Made by a program: the position numbers and the translations under genes. A stretch of DNA of 64,000 bases from Glebionis coronaria. Taxonomy: Eukaryota; Streptophyta; Magnoliopsida; Asterales; Asteraceae. How positions within the stretch are numbered: position 1 is the first letter of the stretch; each line of letters starts with the position of its first letter. Positions 21,127 to 31,821 of this stretch are shown in pieces. The notes beneath the pieces are model-generated. The model was not told where the DNA came from and did no database searches. It was given only the letters and a program-made list of their open reading frames with translations. The stretch lies in NCBI GenBank assembly GCA_025667525.1, contig CM046874.1, positions 278,192,380-278,256,379 on the forward strand, given 5' to 3'.

Positions 21127-22871
21127 TGATAACTGTGTTTTGCTAGGTTCAATTTTACTCTCGGAATCCTCTCGAATTGATCTCAGTTTAAAGTGGAATG
21201 ATTTGTTCTTGGTTATTAAAAAGTGGTTGGTTTGTTTATCTATTTTAGACTAATGACAAAAATTAAGTGTCGAAGAGTAAAATTAAAGACTTGAAAAATT
21301 AAAGTAAGAAACGAGTTTAAAATAAATGTTGAAAACTTAAAGTTTTTAATATAAAATAAATGAACACTCAATAAAAACTAACTCTTGGAAAACTTGGTAA
21401 AAATATGGACTTGATTGGAAAAGACTAAAAGAAAGTAAGAACGGAGCGAAGTAAAACAACTTAATCGGAATAATGGGAAAAAGTGCACCAATCGGAATGT
21501 ATTCCGATTGGTGGTGATCGGAATGCGAGTCTAAGAACAATCGGAATAACCAAAGTGGGTCACAATCGGAATGCTTGAAAACTTGTACAATCGGAATATG
21601 TGCAAAACTTCCCAATCGGAATGCTCGAAACTGACTCAATCGGAATACTGGAGAAATGGGCAAATCGGAATATAGTATAACTTGCATCAATCGGAATGTA
21701 GAGATGTTACCGTCGGAATCTCAAAAAAAATAGGCAGATCGGAATATTCAAATATCACCGATCGGAAAAACTAAACCCTCTTCCGATCGGTAGATCGGAA
21801 AGAGGGGGTATGCTCGGTCGGAAAACACAATCGGAAAAGGGAGTGTCCCTTTCCGAAAATGGTGCTAATTCGAGTAAAAGCCAAGGAAATAAGCTATTGG
21901 AATAAGCTAACTCCCAAACAAGCTCGAATCCAATGATAAGATGATCAAATAAGCACTAAAAACACTTTATCTAAGCTCAAAATAAACAACTTTTAAATCA
22001 AATCAATAAAAAGATGAACTTTTTATAAAAACTCCAAAAAGTAAATAAGCTAAATCATCAAATAAGCCAATAAGAACAAGGATCTCAAAGCTTATTTATG
22101 TAAAAACTTAAGGAAACATAAAAAGTAAACAACTTTTTAAGCACAAATCATAGATGAACAACACGGATCATACGAGATTTGTACCAAAATCAATAAAAGT
22201 AAAAGAAAGGAAGGATGAGATTAAAGATTAAAACTTAAAAACTTGAACTTGATTAATGAAAAAGTAATACAAAGTTTGAATTTGAAAGAGAAAAAGATGA
22301 AATCTAGTGAGAGAAAGTTCTAAACTTTCTCTCTCTAAAACTAGAGAGAAAAACTGAAAACTAAAACTAAGTGTGTGAAAAATTGTGAGGTAAGGCCTTT
22401 ATATAGGCGTGTACATGGTGGTGATGGGCTTTTGATTGGGCTTTGATTTGGGCTTCTTTTTCTTCTTTCTTCTTATGTCTTCATGCGTCTTTTAAATAAA
22501 CGTTGCCGGCTTGTATTTGAGAAGTGTCGGTGAATTATTCCAACTCGTCTTTTAATCTATTGTTTTATAGACTCGAGTTCTTCGACATATATGAATCTTC
22601 CATCTTTGGCTCTATTCTTCGATAAATCTTCAAATAGGCACAATGACTTCAAATCTTTGCATCTCTTGGACAATAGACTTCGTCTTGAGTCTTTTTCCTC
22701 GATAAAACCCGTGTAATCCCATGTTTTCTTCATTATTCATCCGGTTGACTCTGAAAACACAATAGACACAAAAACCACGCATAATTCCAAACAAATGATA
22801 TTAAACACGTGTTTTGGTCTCGTTTTAGCCCGATTTAAGTGGTAAAAGGATGGGTGTTTTCACACCTATCA
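21127..22871 (-). repeat. Athila 5' LTR (copy C, 1,745 bp)
   Basis: TGATAGG (22871) to AGTTATCA (21127) on the minus strand; TATA box 22398-22405 and motif array 21460-21865. It is followed by the primer-binding site and then gag, so this is the true 5' LTR. Right target duplication GAAAA at 22872-22876. Confidence 0.93.
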
Positions 22872-22876
22872 GAAAA

Positions 22877-23068
22877 CATAACTTAAAGCCTGATTAGTGG
22901 CATAGTAAAAGAACTTAAAATTTTGTTATTGTGAATTTAATCATAATTGTTCATCAGGTTGATTCTACAGTTGATTGGGTTCAATCATAAAATTCTAAAC
23001 TTGGACCATTTTGATAGAAATAAAGTTTTTTTTACATAAGCTTTAAAAAGAATAATATAAATCTTGCA
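22877..23068. other. Short host segment
   Basis: AT-rich DNA between the Athila insertion and a hAT-like element; nothing recognised. It ends with the left target duplication ATCTTGCA (23061-23068). Confidence 0.5.
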
Positions 23069-23730
23069 TAGGGCTGTAATTAAGTCAAGCTTTTATCAAG
23101 TAACTCGAGCTCGAGCTTGACTCGATCAAGCCAAGATTTTATCAAGCTCAAGCCCAAAAAATAGCTCGAAACGATATCAAGCTTAAGCTCAAGCTTTTGA
23201 TAGCTCGGCTCGAGTTCTTATCAAGCTTTTTCAAGCTCTATCAAAATATGTTTTTATGATGAATTTATATAAGCAACTAATTGTGAATTTGATTATTAAC
23301 CTAATTTTAAGGGCTAATTTCACAAATAAATAATATATTTTAGAAAGACTTTTATCTCTGATTACATTTATATTTTAGTTCTTTGTATTTTAAATGATTC
23401 TTTATTTTTGTAAATTTAATTATTGCCTTTACTCGGTACTTGGTGGAATACAATATGTGTATAAATATTTTTTATACCCTTCTTAATACTAAACGCAACG
23501 TGTCTAAATTGCGCTCGCATTCACATCATGCAATGGCCTTTTGGACCTTAATCGTATTGGAGCGCAAAACACATTTTGTAACGAGATTGTACGACGATTT
23601 TATTATTGGTTTTAATAATGTTAAATATATTTAAATTTGTTTCAAGTAATGATTTTTGTTTTTTTATTTTATACATATGTTTATTGATATATTTGTTGAT
23701 GAGTTTTATTATAAAAAAATAAATTTATAT

Positions 23731-26416
23731 TGTCACACCCCACCATGGCGGAACATGGGGCGCGACGTATGGATATCATCACAACATGGCGTGTCTATAG
23801 AGATAACTATATGAAATAAGAAATGTCATAAAAAATGGTGACACGAAGGTCATGACAATATCTCAACAAATGCAAGGGGTCTAGGTAAGTAAGTAACAGT
23901 CCTACTTCTTACCCAAGACAACAAATAACATACCAAAACAATCATATGTGTGCCACAGTATCACTTATTAAAATGAACAATCAAATAAAACTAAGAAGGA
24001 AACGGGGATTCTCCTTCTATATGCATTCCTAAGCTTCTCCAATCCTAGCCACTTATGTTCTCATGCTTAACCATAGTATCACCTGAAAGAGACACTAAAA
24101 CACGTCAACATAAAGTTGGTGAGAGTCATAGGTTCAGACTCCAACACAAGACAAGTCATAAGCTGTGAATACCATAAACCAATAAACATATGGACAATGC
24201 GCTACAATCATGTACTAACAACTAGCATTCAAGTTTAATCAATCATTACAATTCCAAGGCATTACGCCTTACCAACAATCACAATTTCCAAGGCATCACG
24301 CCTTACCAATAATCACAATTTCCAAGGCATCACGCCTTACCAACAATCACAATTTCCAAGGCATCACGCCTTACCAACAATCACAATTTCCAAGGCATCA
24401 CGCCTTACCAACAATCACAATTTCCAAGGCATCACACCTTATCATTAACCATAGGTCCCATAGGCGCCCATACACCTATGTACCTTTCCAATCCAGATCA
24501 CACACAAACAAGAATCACATAGCAGTTAATCACATAAATGTACACACAAGTCCATCTCAAACCTTAAACATTCACAGCATTAATTTAGAAAATAATTCAA
24601 CACAGTGTCTCTTCCATCCCATCTGGAAGTCAAAATCAATAATAAACATGGGACTATGAAACTCACCTGATAGCTTCTTCACAAGTCCTCGCACTAGCAA
24701 CAAGCTAACAAACCAAAAACACGAAATCAATACACGAACCTATCACTAAGATGGCTCATCAACCTATAATGTACATCTAGTATATTCCCATATAAAAACC
24801 TCATTGATAAGATCTAACCATCCCATTAACCTTCCCTAACAAGTCCTTAACTTGATTAAGTTTAATAACTATCCCGTTCATATTTTACACAAATCAGTCC
24901 CAGTTTTTAAGTCTCAAAACTTTAAGTCAAAAGTCCACTTAAACATACCCATGGTTTCTGTAAAAGGAATATTAATACACTTACATATGTTGGCTAACAC
25001 CTCCCACTTTCCCTAACCTTAAAGCTACTGTTAAGGCCCCGATAGACATATATCTACTTTTGTCATTCCAGATTTCCTGATTTTAAACGTACTAAAAGTT
25101 TGTTACCATTAAGGGGTCTAACCCTAAACCACAACCTTAGCGCAAGTGCAGATACTTACTACAATATATAAACCATCTCTCACGTTCGTGAGAAGATCCC
25201 AATGCAAGCCTAAGTACCCCAAACAACCCAAAACTTAAAAAGAAAACAGGCTGAATTCAAAACTGTTTTGACCTCCGACTGTTGTAACCTGTTTTTGACC
25301 CACTTCCCGACCTCCAATTTAGTTCTCGTTTCTTGCATTGGAAATCCACTTCAAATATCTTTCCAGGGGTACTTGGATCGTAAAATAAGAGTTTATAGAA
25401 CTCCCGATATGATCAAAACAATTGACTCAAAATTCTGCCCAGTTTTTAAAAACGGGTTTAACAAAATCAACCTCATTAATTAACCCTAATCCCTCTAATT
25501 ACAAGCCCTAATTTATGTAATCATTATAACACCATTAATATAACATTAATTTAATGTTCTTAAATTAAACCCTAACCTAAATCCATCATAAGATGATTAT
25601 AAAAACATAATAAAACAATTAAATTAAAAAGGGATTAAAGACTTTACCTTCGATTTATGAAAACCCCAAAAAAAATATGAAGAACCCTAACTTTTGTGAA
25701 ACCCACGAATTTAATTTGTCTCCAGGAGATAGATAATGAATTTTGGTTGTGTACAAAACAATATATAGCGTATGGGTGAATCCTAGTCCAACCCAAAGCC
25801 CACTTTCATTTTTTCCTCCTTCCCCTTTTCTTTTTGATCGTCCAACCGACCTACACCCCCTCATATTTCGTTTTTTTTTCTTTTTTATTATTAATATATG
25901 TATTAATAATGTTACCTTAATTTACCTTAATTTATTTCAGCTCCTAAAGCCTCCAAAACCTCAAAACCGTAAAACTAGTCAGTTTTTACGCGATTACCGT
26001 AAAAGACGTAAAATATACACTTTTAAAAAAAATCTCAAATTTTGAAATAAACTTTATAACTAAGTCCTAATTGACTTAAAACCATCCCGAAAAATATTCA
26101 TATGGATAATTACCTCACCCGAGACCTCTAAATGCTAAACCGTAAATCCTAAAAAAATACACTATTACGATAATACTTATACGTATACGTAAACACCAAA
26201 ATATCACCATTTCATTTCATAGTCACTAATTGTGAGCTCATGAACATGAAATAACCGTTCCTCGATTTACTTATGAGTACTTCTATACTCATAAATGATA
26301 ACCACACCAACCTCGTTCACACAAAATAAACACGTAAACACACAATTCAAGTAAGCACACATAAAATAACTTAAAAGTAAGACCAAGTGACAAATCCAGA
26401 ACCTAGGGTTGTCACA
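23731..26416 (-). mobile_element. Solo LTR of a Ty3/gypsy element, probably chromovirus-type
   Basis: Minus strand starts TGTGACAACCCTAGG and ends GGGGTGTGACA, with a 5-bp target duplication TATAT (23726-23730 and 26417-26421). The ends are typical of long plant Tekay/Retand-like LTRs; the clade is inferred. No internal domains are present, so it is a solo LTR left by recombination. A CTATATATT promoter-like box lies near 25765 (minus). Confidence 0.75.
24254..24443. repeat. 34-bp minisatellite, six copies
   Basis: Units start CCAAGGCATCACGCCTTACC at 24254, 24288, 24322, 24356, 24390 and 24424. Each contains the imperfect palindrome AAGGCATCACGCCTT, so transcripts could form a series of small hairpins. 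It lies inside the solo LTR. Confidence 0.9.
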
Positions 26417-28871
26417 TATATACATTCAAGTTTTTCAAGCAAAGCTCAAGCTTTTATCAAGCCTTATCAAGCCAAGCTCAAGCCTGAATTGGTAAAGCTT
26501 GACAAGCTATCAAGCCAAGCTCAAGCCTACAATTTTAGTATCAAGCCAAGCTGAAGCCTTATTAAGCTTGAGCTCGGCTCGACTCGATTACACCCCTAAT
26601 CCTGCAAATAACAAAAAAGAAATATTTTTCAAATATTTTTACTTAAACTTATAAAGAGAAATAACATAAGTTTTTGAAAAAATTTCAAGAATAGTCCCTA
26701 TCGTTTGCACTGATAATCAAGTCTCGTCCCTATTTCAAAATAAGTGCACCAGTCGTCCCTATCGTTTACAACTTGGATAAAAAATGATCCCTATCTTAGA
26801 TGGGAGTTAGTTTTCCCCGTTAAATGATATGAAGGGAGGGGTATTTTAGACATTTACTTGTTTTTCTGCATATATACACTCATTTTCTTTTTTCTTTTAT
26901 TTTTTTTCATTTCTCTCTCTCTCCACCAACCAACACTGTATCATCTCCAACATTAAACCCACATAGTCAACACTGTAAAATCACAAAACCAATACCCAGA
27001 TTCATTCAAAAGTCGAAACCCCAAAACACAGATCTTCAAAGTCGAGATCTTATAATCAAACAAACCAATAAAAAACCCAGATTCCACCAACAAACAATTC
27101 GAGCTAAGAATGGATTCATTTTCTTTGGACAGAGCAAGGATTCGATTTGAAATTATAGATCGATTATTGTTGAAGTGATGTGTACCAAGATTATAATGGT
27201 TTAGTATGAGTTAGTACTGTACCACGATCCGGATTACAAAACTTCAACCACCACCAATGAAGAAGATGAATCCACCATGACTAGTGCTACGAATCAAAAC
27301 CCAGATCCTACCATCTTGACTCATAGTCCGTCGCTGCTAAACCAAACACGCAAACAGAAAATGTAGATGATAGATTTGTATTTAATGCCCTCTAAGAACC
27401 ACTACAGATAATTTTAACTCATTTGCATTTAATGCCCTCTAAGAGCCACTACAGACCACCGTCACCTACAATCACATGGCTAGAAGTGAGGAGGTGCCAC
27501 CAAGGAGTGGCGAGGCCTCAATGCCATGACACCCAGCTCTAAGAACCACTACAGACCACCGTCACCTACAATCACAGAGCATCGACACCTACAACCACAT
27601 GGCACCACAATAACCTACAACCACCATAGGCCACCATCACCTACAAACCACAACGAACACCCACAAGAGAGAGATAACCTGCAACCACCTATCTACACCA
27701 CACCCACAACACATCACTATATCCACCAACCATCACATTCCACCATAACCTACAACCATCTTGATTCAAACACTTACCCATAAATTTAGCGTATTACCAT
27801 CTTCTACCATATAATTATTATTTTAAATCTCCTTATCGGACAAATCTAAAACTACCACCATCATACCATTGTATCCGATTACCGAATCTATATATGGAGA
27901 TCTTAAATTACCAGACCGACGGATCTGATTGAGGATCCGATTGGAACACCTTGTGTGTATGTTGTACAACATGAGGGTTAATGATATAAAACTTTGTGCA
28001 GCTGATATGAGCTTAAACTCATATCCTTTTATCAACAAATAACCCTAAAACATGAAGCAAAATACCCTTTTATATTGTAAAAAGCAGTGTTATGTGGTAT
28101 GTTTGTGTTTGTGTGATCTTATGTAGGTAAAAAGATACTATTTCAAGCAAACAAGGAAAAACCAAGCTCAAATGGATGAAAAAGACAAAAGAGGATCAAA
28201 AGTGACAAGACTTTGAAGTTCAAGGACCTATCTTGACAATTTGTGAAAGTTGAAGGACTTAAAGTGCAAATTATGGAAAGTCAAGATTAAAGTCAAATTT
28301 GGTCAACTACAAAGTCAACTCAAGTCAAAGGGCCATTTTTGTTGAAGAATCAAAGTTGAAGGGTCAAAAATGTCAAAGGAATGAAGATATTAGCCCTAAA
28401 TAGCAATCTGCCAAGTACAAGGACCTAATCTGCCAAGATGAGAAAGTTATGCATGTTTAATCCATGTGCTTAGGCTATTAACCAATCAGAAACAAGGAAG
28501 CAAGTCACACGGATCAAATAATTAAATCCCACTCACAGCCGTCACATTTAATGCCAAATCACAACAGTGTGATCCACAACACTCTTTTTCTACCAATCAA
28601 AAGCTGCCACGTGTCCTTCTCTTTCAACAAGATATTTTCCAGGAACGGGTTTGAGATAGAGGGCATTTCAAGTGAAGATCAAAACATCAAAGTTGCTCGT
28701 TTTGAAGAGACGAATCCAATGGTGTTAACCAATTAACATATAATCCATTGAATCAAAAATCCCCAAAATGTGTTCATCACCTTTAAAGAAGATTTGCAGA
28801 ATTCTTCCACGTGTCAAGTGATGATTGGCTCAAACACGTCACAACTCCAACAGAATCTCTCTTATCTTGCC

Positions 28872-28879
28872 TATAAATA
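28872..28879 (+). promoter_or_regulatory. LTR TATA box
   Basis: TATAAATA in the context TTGCCTATAAATACTTAG, repeated in the 3' LTR at 38576-38583. Confidence 0.7.
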
Positions 28880-28974
28880 CTTAGCTAGTACTTCATTTGT
28901 CATTGTAGCTTAATTCTGTAAACACATAGTTCTCTAAATTTCACTTTTCCTTTTTCCCTCCTTTTCACCTAACT

Positions 28975-29001
28975 ACTCAAGAGTCTGACAAACTCTTGAG
29001 T
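28975..29001 (+). other. R-region stem-loop
   Basis: ACTCAAGAGT, loop CTGACAA, ACTCTTGAGT: a perfect 10-bp stem ~75 bases after the expected start site and ~50 bases before AATAAA (29051-29056). The position resembles structured R regions of retroviral RNAs; a role is inferred. Confidence 0.6.
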
Positions 29002-30189
29002 TAGTTAGTTAGTTAGAACCTTGTAACTACCATTTGTAACTGATTTCATCAATAAAATTTCAAATTCAAGCTTTCCCGCCAAATTCTGTTTCTCAAATTC
29101 CTGTTGAATCTTGTTGATCTTGGATATACTAGTTGCTGTTTGATGTTAGTTATGATCAACCATTGATCATAGCTTACATTGGTGGAGTTTTGTTGCTGTT
29201 TGATCAGAAATCTAGCATTTTCATTGTTCTTGAAGGTTTCATAGCAGAATGATGATTTGTAGCTGAATTGATTGTTGATTTGAGTTGATAGCTAGTGATA
29301 GGTGGTGGTATCACTAGGGCAAGAGAGCTCAGCGCTCCTCTTCTACCCAAAGGATCTCTACAATAGGTTTCATGGCTTCTGTTTTTAAGTTCCTCTAAAC
29401 AAGTACTTGCATGCTCAATTTCTTAGTGTAAACTTGATGGCTACATGTTATACTTGATAAGTTGCTGATTGATTGTGTTTGAGTGTTTGTAGTTTAGCTA
29501 TCTCATACTTGTGCTTGTGTTTAGTCTTGTAGTTTTAAGCTCATTTTCAGTACTTTTCAGTCCTATAGCTTAATTGAGTTCTAGTTGGTAAACTTGCTTG
29601 ATTTCAGTCTCATTAGCTTTCATTTTGATCACTTAAACAAGTTTGCTATAGCTTTTGTATCAGTTTTAATCATTACTCATTTAGTCTTTGAAATAGTTTG
29701 ATCAAAATCAGATAAGGTGTGTTTGGGACTAGTGGTAAATCAGTTTTCAAGTGTTGCTAATTGGTGTTTAAGTGTTCATTTCTACTTAATAGGAGTTAAC
29801 AAGTAGTTTTGAGCCTTTTGTAAGTCAGTATAATAGTCAAAAAGGCAATTGGTTAACAAAAAGTTTGGGTCATTCCTTTTATCAGCTTTTAGTTCAAAAC
29901 TTGTCAGATTCATTTGATTGTTTCTCATTCAATACTTGATGAAATTTGCTCAAACCAGTTTCTAGTTATAGCTTAAAACATAATCTTTCAGTATCTAGAA
30001 GGAAATTCTACAGTTTCAAGAAATAAGCAAGAAAACAGCTTATTAGTTAAGGCCTTAGCATTTTGCATTCTCTGATGTGAAAGGCTGACTGTTTTGTTAG
30101 ATCTCATTATCCACTTCATAAATCTAGCTGTTTTCTTTCACAAACCTGTTTAGTAAGTATTGAATATGAAGTTTTGAGATTTTGAGCTT

Positions 30190-30535
30190 TTTCCAAAATC
30201 TGGTCAACGTTTGGTCAACATAAGCTCATTTGAGCTTATTTTCAGATATCTGGCTTATTTCTGGATGAAAATTGTTCTAATTTGATTTCCCCTTCCTTAA
30301 ATCAAGTGCTTAATCAGTTTTGATAAAAAAATCAAGTTGTGGAAGTTTGGATTAAGCTGTAGCTTATTTTGAGCTTATTGATAAGCACTCTTTTGCTTAT
30401 CTTGAACTTTTAGCTTATTTCCTTGAACACACGTAGTTGTAATTGGATTTTAAAAGTTTTGCAAGTTGTTTCAGCTTATTTGGTTGAGAATTAAGCTCAA
30501 ACGAGCTTAATCTTTCTTTGAGCCCGTTTTTACTT
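30190..30535 (+). repeat. GCTTATT motif cluster in U5
   Basis: About a dozen copies of GAGCTTATT, AGCTTATTT or the reverse complement over ~350 bases. The same heptamer occurs about six times in the other Athila family (13070-13290 in LTR B), just upstream of its ATTCCG array. Confidence 0.65.
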
Positions 30536-31048
30536 GAAAAGTTTGATTAATTGCACTTTAGTCCCTGGTTTTCAATTAGTGTTTAAACCTAGCTTAATCT
30601 TCCTAATTTTGTGGTATTTGCAAAAGTTAGTCCCTGGAATTTGTTAGTTGTTAAAATTCAGTTTACAAGTTTGTTAGTTTGTTTAAATTTGGTTAGTTTG
30701 TTAAAGATTTTACAAGATTAGTCCTTCTAGTTAACTGTTTTACATTTTTAGTCCTTATAACTTTTAGAATTTACATTTCAAGCATTTACATTTCATAGAA
30801 ATTACATTTTTAGTCCTTATAGTTTTATATTTTGCATTTTAACATTTTACTTGAATAAAATTTGGAATTTGCAATTTGTTTTACGTATAAGTAGGTTTAT
30901 ATTTTTCACTTTTACTTAGTGTTGTTTGAATTAGCAATAGATTACCAAGCAAGCTTGAACAACCAAAAACAATTATAAATTTGATATTGATTGGACTTTC
31001 TATTAGTTAAGAACTGAGAAAACGAACTTGCATTATACACATTTCAAA

Positions 31049-31063
31049 TGGCGCCGCTGCCGG
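31049..31063 (+). other. Primer-binding site
   Basis: TGGCGCCGCTGCCGG two bases after the 5' LTR, the same 15 bases as at 21110-21124, then TTCTTT. Confidence 0.85.
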
Positions 31064-31115
31064 TTCTTTGACTACACGAGAGACTATCGATTGACGGTTT
31101 TCATTGGCTTTTGGG

Positions 31116-31137
31116 ATCCGTTCACTTTGTGAACGTT
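31116..31137 (+). other. Leader stem-loop downstream of the primer-binding site
   Basis: GTTCAC-TTT-GTGAAC (31120-31134) inside a GGATCCGTTC...GTGAACGTTA context shared with the other Athila-like element (21045-21057 region). The surrounding leader is otherwise diverged. Confidence 0.55.
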
Positions 31138-31438
31138 ATTTTTACGTATTATAAATCAAAAACAAATAAAAAATCAAAAATATAAAAATATATAAAAACT
31201 AAAACATTAACAAAACAATTCTTTTCCTAAAGAATTGACCAAAAAAATTAAAAAATCCAAAAAGCAATCTTTTTCCTAAGAGATTGCACCCAAAAATATA
31301 TATTATTGGATTCTTTCGGTTTTTATGTACATATAGTATTTTCCAATAAAAACTCATAAATACAAAAATATTTTCCATATATTATTATAAGTACATACGT
31401 ATACGTATAAGAACAATCAATCTACATATCTTCCATAA

Positions 31439-31456
31439 GTATTGCCGAGGCAATAC
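31439..31456 (+). other. Perfect short hairpin in untranslated leader
   Basis: GTATTGC-CGAG-GCAATAC, a 7-bp stem with a tetraloop, ~380 bases before the gag start and followed by a GC-rich GGGGCGCTCCGG stretch. I know of no assigned function. Confidence 0.5.
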
Positions 31457-31821
31457 ACCGTGTTGAGGGGCGCTCCGGTCCTTGACACGCGTATCGATCA
31501 AACAAAATAAAGCAAGAATAGATAAATACTCTCAATAAGCAATAATTCGAAGAATACGAACATTTAAGTGAATAGAAAGGCGATGTGCTATAAAATGCCA
31601 TCTAAGGGTCAATAGGTACTTAAGTGCTTCGCGCCACCTAACCCCCCGTTCACTTGGGAGTATTCTAAGAAGGAAAGCTTCATTGAGGGTCTTGCACCCA
31701 AAGTAGTATTACATATATTGTTACTTTCTTGTGGATATTTAATATCGAAACTCGAAGAGGATAATCTTATTCTTTTCAAAGTCACACGAGAGCTTCTCTC
31801 TCATTCCTCGTATTGAGTTGC

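Larger units (their letters stand above)
9022..22871 (-). mobile_element. Rearranged Athila-like Ty3/gypsy retrotransposon with an inverted internal LTR
   Basis: One insertion event: GAAAA at 9017-9021 and at 22872-22876 flanks the whole unit. In element sense (right to left): 5' LTR (22871-21127), primer-binding site, gag, pol, 3' non-coding DNA down to 14057. Then comes an inverted segment containing PBS-LTR-polypurine tract-3' non-coding DNA (14056 to 11294), and finally 3' non-coding DNA, polypurine tract and 3' LTR (11293 to 9022). The pol motifs FMDDFSVYG and the [10 protein letters not shown] protease are Athila-type. There is no env-like ORF. The two terminal LTRs differ at only about eight places that I noticed, so the insertion is young. 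Confidence 0.93.
23069..26598. mobile_element. Non-autonomous hAT-like element carrying a solo LTR
   Basis: Imperfect terminal inverted repeats TAGGGCTGTAATTAAGTC and TAGGGGTGTAATCGAGTC. The 8-bp target duplication has one mismatch (ATCTTGCA at 23061-23068, ATCCTGCA at 26599-26606). Subterminal regions at both ends are packed with short motifs such as CTCAAGC, ATCAAGC and GAGCTCG, typical of hAT subterminal repeats. No transposase ORF. About 844 bp remain when the nested LTR is removed. Confidence 0.8.
28003..31046 (+). repeat. 5' LTR (3,044 bp)
   Basis: Starts TGATATGAGC and ends ACATTTCA. A TATA box at 28872, a stem-loop at 28975 and AATAAA at 29051 put U3-R-U5 boundaries near 28900 and 29075. 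That leaves an unusually long U5 of ~2 kb. U5 holds dense GCTTATT motifs (30190-30530) and five TTAGTCC(C/T)T copies (30560-30830). Apart from the TGATA start it is unrelated to the LTRs at 9022-22871. Confidence 0.93.

Noticed and set aside
25743..26045. 100-codon plus-strand ORF in the solo LTR
   Set aside because: Low complexity with AT-rich and CT-rich runs, opposite to the LTR promoter direction; no domain.
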